This document shows positions 58,434-64,000 of a DNA stretch of 64,000 nucleotides, in pieces (the first letter of the stretch is position 1; every line of letters starts with the position of its first letter). Under the pieces are notes generated by a model. It did not search any database, was not told where the DNA came from, and saw only the letters and a program-made list of their open reading frames with translations. The stretch is from Aselliscus stoliczkanus (lineage: Eukaryota > Chordata > Mammalia > Chiroptera > Hipposideridae), in the NCBI GenBank assembly GCA_033961575.1, contig CM066735.1, positions 34,119,501 through 34,183,500 of the forward strand, written 5' to 3'. Position numbers and translations under genes: made by a program.

Positions 58434-58452
58434 CTTTTTATGATGTAAGGAG

Positions 58453-58503
<51 letters not shown>
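58453..58503. repeat. (GATA)n microsatellite
   Basis: About 12 perfect GATA units. Confidence 0.98.
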
Positions 58504-58780
58504 GTCTTTAATGAGTAAGACTAATAACTCTACCATTTTTGTTTTTTTTTAATTTTCTTAATTTGATATTTTACTAAAAAACACTATGAAAAACAAGTAA
58601 AACTATACCACACAAAAATATTTAAAGAAATAGCTAGAATATCCCCCACAGGCCTGTCTGCTCCCCTTCAGTCTCACCATGCCAAGGGAGTGAAGGCAGC
58701 CATTGTGAATAGATTGGTGTATTAATAACCAATGTTGTATGAGCATATTTTTGCTCAGTCAAAAAATACAAATATAAATA
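58504..58780. other. Unassigned non-coding DNA
   Basis: AT-rich; nothing recognised before the mariner end. Confidence 0.5.
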
Positions 58781-58782
58781 TT

Positions 58783-59336
58783 AGGTCAGACCATTAAGTT
58801 CGCGAACTTGTTACAATGATGTTGCTAACCTTTTTTTATATCAGAGGGATTATTCATTATGAATTTGGACCAACTGGGCAAACAACCAAGTTTACTATCT
58901 GGAAGTGCTGAAAAGGCTGCGTGAAAAATTAGACAACTGGAACTTTTCGCCAACAATTCATGGCTCTTATATCACAACAGTGCACCAGCTCACATGGCAC
59001 TGTTTGTGAGGGAGTTTTTAGCCAGTAAACCAAGTGTATTGGAACACCCTCCCAACTCACCTGATCTGGCCCCCAGTGACTTCTTTCTTCACCAGAAGAT
59101 GAAGGAAGCATTGAAATGAAGACATTTTGATGACATTCAGGACATTAAGGATAATACGACCACAGCTCTGATGGCCATTCCAGAAAAAGAGTTCCAAAAT
59201 TGCTTTGAAGAGTGGACTAGGAACTGGCATCAGTGCATAGCTTTCCAAGGGGAGTACTTCAAAGGTGACCATTGTGATATTCCACAATGAGGTACGTTTT
59301 CTAGGATGAGTTCTCGAACTTAATTGGCATGCCTCT
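58783..59336 (+). mobile_element. Mariner element with deleted and mutated transposase
   Basis: Left end aggtcagaccattaagttcg (58783-) and right end complement agaggcatgccaattaagtt form diverged inverted repeats bounded by TA. Only the C-terminal part of the transposase remains. The reading starts FFYIRGIIHYEFGPTGQT, right at the first catalytic position, where an aspartate is expected and tyrosine is found. The second catalytic motif reads LYHNSAPAH, with asparagine for the aspartate. The third, NSPDLAPSDFF, keeps its aspartate. The C-terminus (WHQCIAFQGEYFKGD) is clear, with a stop codon after KEALK. At ~555 bp against ~1.3 kb for an intact element, the DNA-binding half is missing. It is inactive. 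Confidence 0.9.
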
Positions 59337-60029
59337 ATATAATGTATAGAGGCTCTGTATACTTGTTTTTAAAGAAATGAAATTGCCCTCACACATTGTT
59401 CTTGAAGACTTTTGTACCTTAATAATACATCGTGGATGAATATAACCACTTGCCAAGATAATGATATAATTCATATTTGTTTTATAATTTCTGTATGCAT
59501 ATCACATACATATATTATTTTAACATAAACAGGTATCCAACAGGCTCATAAGCTCTTTTGCTTTTTAAGGATATTTTTTTCTTTTTTGCCTATCTCTTAC
59601 ATCCTCTTTCTCCCTTTTTCACTAGTTCTCCCTCTGCCCTTCCACTACCACCATCCCCTCCCCACCAGAAAACTCGTTGACACACTCATGCGTATCCTTT
59701 TTTGATTTTTGTACTCATATACTCATATACAAATATACGTTTATGCACAAATATGTGCACACATAGACACTTCATTTAGAGGTTCTGTTCTTATATGTTT
59801 TACAAATAATCATATACCACTTCTCATTTTACTCTTCACACTCAATCTTATCTTGTGGAAGTGTCTTTAGGTCAAATGGCGCAAAGCCAATTTGTAAATT
59901 ATGTATGTTCTTAAAATACTGGAGGTGTGACAAGCTTCCTGGGTTTTTAAAAATAGTTGCATAGTATTCCAAGGTGTAGCTCTATTGTAACATATTTAAT
60001 CATTTCTCTATTGATGAGCATTGTTTACT
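59337..60029. other. Unassigned, perhaps old L1 text at the right end
   Basis: 59950-60029 (agttgcatagtattccaagg) resembles antisense L1 ORF2 C-terminal text. The remainder is not recognised. Confidence 0.4.
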
Positions 60030-60411
60030 GTATTAGGATCTGCTCAAGAAAGAGAAACTAGACTTTTTGTTTTAACACAGAATTTAATATAAAGATGGTG
60101 TCAGGTTGTGAAAGAGTGTTAATTAGGTAACAGGAAAAGAAAAAAAAACAAACACAAAAACACCAAGATATTACAAATTGGAATTACACACCTGAGTGAA
60201 CAAAAAAAGAAACTGGAATTGTTAAAAGCCTGGAATAGTGGCCCCATGAAACTGAAACAGACTTCTGAGAAGGGAGCCAGCTGGCTGGTTGCTTGTGTCT
60301 AAAAGGTGCAATGGGGCTGTTTCTGAGACTGGTAGAAAACTGCACAGTGTACTCAGCAGCTGCTGCAGGAGGGAACTGCTGCTGCCAGGGTGTAGAAGCA
60401 CTGCTAGGATA

Positions 60412-60463
<52 letters not shown>

Positions 60464-60650
60464 CAGATAAGATGACAACCGGACAACCGGAAGCAAATAG
60501 GAGGGGGCCTTTCCTAGTCTTTCAGTTTTCCTGTGGTGCTTGCTTCCTAGCAGAGAGCTTCAGAGGGAGCCAGATAATGAAACCAAATGTGGTTTGCAGA
60601 ATCCCAGCCACAGAGCACGATTTAGGAGGGTGGGCTTAAAGCTTTGAGAC
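60030..60650 (-). repeat. Ancient interspersed repeat, family C (reverse, uncertain), with AC array
   Basis: Starts with ggatctgctcaagaaagaga, which resembles the ggttctccagagaaa-type start of an old mammalian repeat whose complement may end the 19480-20110 copy. An AC array (60413-60461) has expanded in it. The His-Thr and Val-Cys frames here are translations of that array. Family not named. Confidence 0.4.
60413..60461. repeat. (AC)n microsatellite
   Basis: Uninterrupted AC array of about 24 units. Confidence 0.98.
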
Positions 60651-60799
60651 ATCAGCAACTGGGACCCCATCATTGTCAAGATTTTTTTTTTTTTCAATAT
60701 AGAACAGATCTGTTTTAAATGTTCGTATTCATGCATCCTTATGTACCAATGCTTTTATTTCTCTGGGATAGATTTCCAAGAGTGAGATTACAGCATAAT

Positions 60800-61040
60800 A
60801 TTGTATTTTTAATTTTACCAGATGTTGCCCGATGTTTTTTTAAATGTCTTGCAAAACTTCACACTTCTGCTAGCAATTTTTGAGCACTCTCTCTTCTTAT
60901 CCCCACCAGCCACAGAGGTTATCACTTTTCAATTTTTCCAGCGTGATGAGTATGTAGTAATGTCTTATTACTTTAATTTGTGTTTTCACGATTGTGATGT
61001 TAAGTATCTTGTCATGTGTTTATTAACAACCTGTATTATA
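60800..61040 (-). mobile_element. L1 ORF2 C-terminal region, reverse
   Basis: 'accagatgttgcccgatg', 'cacacttctgctagcaattt', 'gtgttttcacgattgtgatg', 'tcttgtcatgtgtttattaa' follow the antisense L1 ORF2 end, broken at 61040 by a small forward L1 tail. Confidence 0.6.
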
Positions 61041-61110
61041 GAAATGTACACTTGAAACCTATATAATTTTTCTAATCAATGTCACCCAATAAATTTAATA
61101 TATATTTTTT
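61041..61110 (+). mobile_element. Very short young-type L1 3' end, forward
   Basis: tgtacacttgaaacctatat followed by 'tctaatcaatgtcacccaat' is the complement of the start of the L1 tails at 41413 and 43328. Only ~60 bp of L1 was copied, with a degenerate A/T tail. It sits inside antisense L1 that resumes at 61111. Confidence 0.8.
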
Positions 61111-61763
61111 AAATCTGTAGTTCCTTTTTTTGTGAATTTCTATTCTGATCTTTTGCCTACATTTTTTTCTATTAGGATTTTTCTGTTGCCTTACTGTGTT
61201 AATAGATATAATCTCTTTGCACGTTATAGAAATTGAACTTTATCAATCTTCTGCATTGTACTTTTTTCTAACTCTATGATTTGTTTATTCACTTTAATTT
61301 TTGTCTTTTTTTCAGATGTAATATAATCAAATGTGAAAATGTGACATACTTTCTGGTTGCTGTATTAATTATATGGAATCTCTCCCAACCCAATATTTCA
61401 TTTATAATATAGGTTTATTTCAAAGACTGTTTTTTTTTTCACCTTAAGACTGTTCAATCTGGAGTCTATAATTATACATACTGTGTGATAGGGGTTTAAC
61501 TTTTTCTTCCACATAGATAGCCATCTGTCTAGAAGCATTTATTACCTTAACTATCCTTTCAATAGTGACTTAAAATACCAGTTTTGTTATATATGAAATT
61601 CTTATATCTATTTCTGATTTCCTATTCTGGATTTCACTGACCTTTTGGTTAATTCTTATGCCAATACCATATTGACTTAATCACAGTGACTTTTAATACA
61701 GTTAATGCCTAGCATAGGAAGACCTCCTTATTATCATTATTTTCTTGGTTATTCTCAGGCATG

Positions 61764-61821
<58 letters not shown>

Positions 61822-62150
61822 TTTATTTTTTTTCCTTTAAGACCATTTTATCTATCTCCTTTCTACTTCAGAAAGGAAGAAATAGGCCCCATTGGGGACC
61901 TAATTGAAACTACATTCTACTTCTGTGTCAATCTGTAGAGGATTTATCTTTATAAAATTATCTTCCCATCAAAAAATGGTGCTTTCATTTGTTCAGATCA
62001 TGATTTATACCCTTCAGAAGATTTTATTGTTTATATTTTGATAAGATTTTATGATTTCTTTGTTAAATTTATTCTTAAGTGTTTTATTGTTTTTGTTTTT
62101 ATTATCACATTTCTGGATATTTATTGGTAGAAAAGAGCTATTGATTTTGC
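61111..62150 (-). mobile_element. Old L1 ORF2, reverse
   Basis: Antisense ORF2 text: 'tctattctgatcttttgcct', 'tttaactttttcttccacat', 'tatgccaataccatattgac', 'gttaaatttattcttaagtg', 'gatatttattggtagaaaag'. Many gaps; a TA array is inserted at 61769. Confidence 0.65.
61769..61816. repeat. (TA)n microsatellite
   Basis: Uninterrupted TA array of about 24 units inside antisense L1. Confidence 0.97.
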
Positions 62151-62151
62151 A

Positions 62152-62590
62152 GTATTTCCATTAGGTAGACTAAACTGTTGTAATAAATCCAAAAAGTGAT
62201 GGCTCAAAAGATATACAATATTATATCTCTCTCTCTCATGACAGTTTAGAGAGTATGTTCCAAATTGTCGAAGGTCATTCAAGGACTCAAGAGAATTCAG
62301 CTCCACTATCTTTAATATGTGGCTTCCTAGCTTGTTCTGATACTCACCATCCTAGCACAGAGCAATAGAAAAACGATGAACGAAATTTTAGATTTATGGG
62401 ACAGGCAGGAAACTGACAATTGCTGGCTCTGCTCACATCTCACTGAAGGGAATTTTGTCATAGGCAACCTATAACTGCAAAGGAGATGTAATGTGCCTTG
62501 GAAGATGTATACCCAGTTACTATTCTGTTAATACAGAAGGAGGGAAAATGGATTCTAGAAAATTTAATAGACTCTGCCATGGTATAATTA
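62152..62590 (+). repeat. Ancient interspersed repeat, family D, within antisense L1
   Basis: 'aaaagtgatggctcaaaaga', 'atatctctctctctcatgac', 'gtggcttcctagcttgttct', and the end 'gaaaatggattctagaaaat' with 'gactctgccatgg' match an old mammalian repeat that I recognise by pattern but cannot name. L1-like antisense text lies on both sides, so it was probably an insertion. Confidence 0.55.
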
Positions 62591-62599
62591 TCCTGTGTC

Positions 62600-64000
62600 T
62601 AGCTATTGTACTAAATTCCCATTAATTGTAGTACTTTTCTTCTTTAACTAGGGACTCTTGGAATGACTATAATATATTATTAAAAAAAGAAGGTTGTTTT
62701 ATTGCTTCTTTTTCAATATTTTTCCTACCAAATATTTTTTCTTATTATATTTGCTATTATAGAAACCTTAAGACAAGTTGAATCATACTAGCAAGAACAA
62801 GCATCCCTTACAGAATTTCTTTAATTACCATAGGTATAGTATTTTACGATTTAGAATAATATTTGGTATTTGTTTTATAGAATATTGTCTTTATTACTTT
62901 AAGAGGTTCCCTTCAATTTATATTTTACTTTGAGTTTACATTACAATAAGACTGCTGAAGTTTGTCAAATTTTTTTTAGCATTTAATTGTAAGATCATAA
63001 TGCTTTTCTCTTTCAATGTAATAATCTAAAGAATTATGTTGACTGATTTCCTCATAAGGGCATATCTGGAATAAATTTTATTTATTCTATTTTCTGCACA
63101 TTGTTTTAAAAATAAACTGCTTGTGTATCAATGGAATATGCTACTATTTAGATATGAGGTAATATTTTTTAAAGAAATTTTGCATGTGTAGTCCCAAATA
63201 AGATTAAAACATAATTTAGTTTTCCTTCTTTATTTCTTTTTTTGGTGCTGACTTAATATATTTGGAGTTCCATTTATGCAGTATTAATAATATGAATTAG
63301 GGAAATTTTTGATTCCATGGTCAAAAATAGTTTAAATAAAATTGGAATTATGCATTCTTCAAAAATAAGATACAACTCAGTTGTGAAATCATCATGTCTA
63401 TGTCCTTTTTTAGGGAATATACACTTTGATTTCCTTTTCCAATCTCTTCTTCATTGCTATCACGTTTTTCTCTTTCTCCTGAAAAAATCCTGGCAACATT
63501 TATTTTGTTAGAATGTGATTCATTTGCTCTAGGTTTTCAATTCTGTTGCACTAGCATTACAGGTAGTTTTTATAATTTTTCTAATCTTTTCTGTGTCTTT
63601 GGTCATGTATCCTTTCTCATTTCTTATACAATTTTGCTCTCTCTTTTCCTTAATAAATGCTATAGGAAGTTCATCTTTTTTATAATTTTTTTGTGAAGGA
63701 CCTGCTATATGAAAGTATTTCCTGATCCTTCTTATTTATATCCACTTAATGAGCTTTAGACTTTACATTTCACAATTTTTCTATATTCTTTTATTTTGTT
63801 TCAAACTGGGTTTTATAATAACAGAAGAATTTATAGTTCTAAATGTTTACCTAGATACAGCTTTTGCTGTGTTCTATAGGTCTTAGTACATTTTCTAGAG
63901 TTTCTGGCTCTAATTTTCCAGTGAGTTTTCATTTTTTTGTAGCAAGTATTATCTAAAAATGTGGTAGTTAACTTTCAGGTGATTAAGATTTATTAGTCAC
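62600..64000 (-). mobile_element. Old L1 ORF2, reverse, running off the window
   Basis: T-rich + strand with antisense L1 phrases: 'tgtaataatctaaagaatta', 'gcatatctggaataaatttt', 'cctttctcatttcttataca', 'gctgtgttctataggtctta', 'tcaggtgattaag'. All frames are broken; the remainder lies beyond the window. Confidence 0.55.

Noticed and set aside
58453..58503. GATA array as a CRISPR-like or regulatory repeat
   Set aside because: Simple 4-bp microsatellite with no spacers. The genome is mammalian.
60289..60639. 116-codon frame with a His-Thr run
   Set aside because: The run is the AC microsatellite; the rest lies in an old repeat.
1..64000. An exciting undescribed gene system (operon, defence locus, selenoprotein or similar)
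   Set aside because: No exon, operon or RNA gene can be supported anywhere. The window is repeat-dominated mammalian non-coding DNA, and the interest lies in the structure of its mobile elements.

Overview
This window is ordinary mammalian nuclear DNA from a gene-poor, AT-rich intergenic or intronic region. I found no protein-coding exon, no RNA gene and no CpG island that I can support. The open reading frames present are short (the longest is 163 codons) and fall in low-complexity DNA, in decayed transposons, or in stretches with no recognisable domain. The host is most likely a bat. The evidence is a family of tRNA-headed SINEs opening with GGGCCGGCC, whose long form ends in a C-rich, AATAAA-bearing tail like the horseshoe-bat (Rhin-type) SINEs as I remember them. 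Mariner-type DNA transposons and a matching young L1 3' end agree with this. I lean towards a rhinolophoid (horseshoe or Old World leaf-nosed) bat; the species is inference.

Layout. 1-8.2 kb: five SINEs (two of them flanked by perfect target-site duplications (TSDs), one by a shorter one), a TC/CA microsatellite, an LTR-like stretch with a duplicated AATAAA segment, and old repeats. 8.2-15 kb: a MER20 hAT element, several MIRs and an L1 3' end in otherwise plain DNA. 15.2-15.4 kb: a small mariner-type MITE bounded by TA. 16-26 kb: mostly unassigned sequence with a SINE nested in an old repeat, a MER20 copy carrying a G-rich tract, and a poorly understood ORF-rich stretch at 24.98-26.04 kb. 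26.5-34.3 kb: a dense L1 graveyard in both orientations. It includes a reverse-transcriptase fragment, a 432-bp composite SINE with a four-unit internal tandem array, and a SINE inside an L1 tail. 34.3-46 kb: microsatellites, nested MIRs, a tiny tailed retro-insert with its TSD, a candidate solo LTR, and an L1 with a 5' inversion of the twin-priming type. 46-50.9 kb: antisense L1 split by a TTCC array. 51-58 kb: two MIRs in mainly unassigned DNA. 58.4-64 kb: AC and GATA microsatellites, an internally deleted mariner whose first two catalytic positions are mutated, and antisense L1 to the end of the window.

Nothing here works together as a pathway. The story is layered retrotransposition: L1 supplies the machinery, and SINEs and small tailed fragments use it. 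The most distinctive item is the long composite SINE and its relation to the short copies. Family names (MIR, MER20, MER5, L1, mariner) come from remembered consensus sequence, not from a search, and boundaries in old repeats are approximate to tens of bases.
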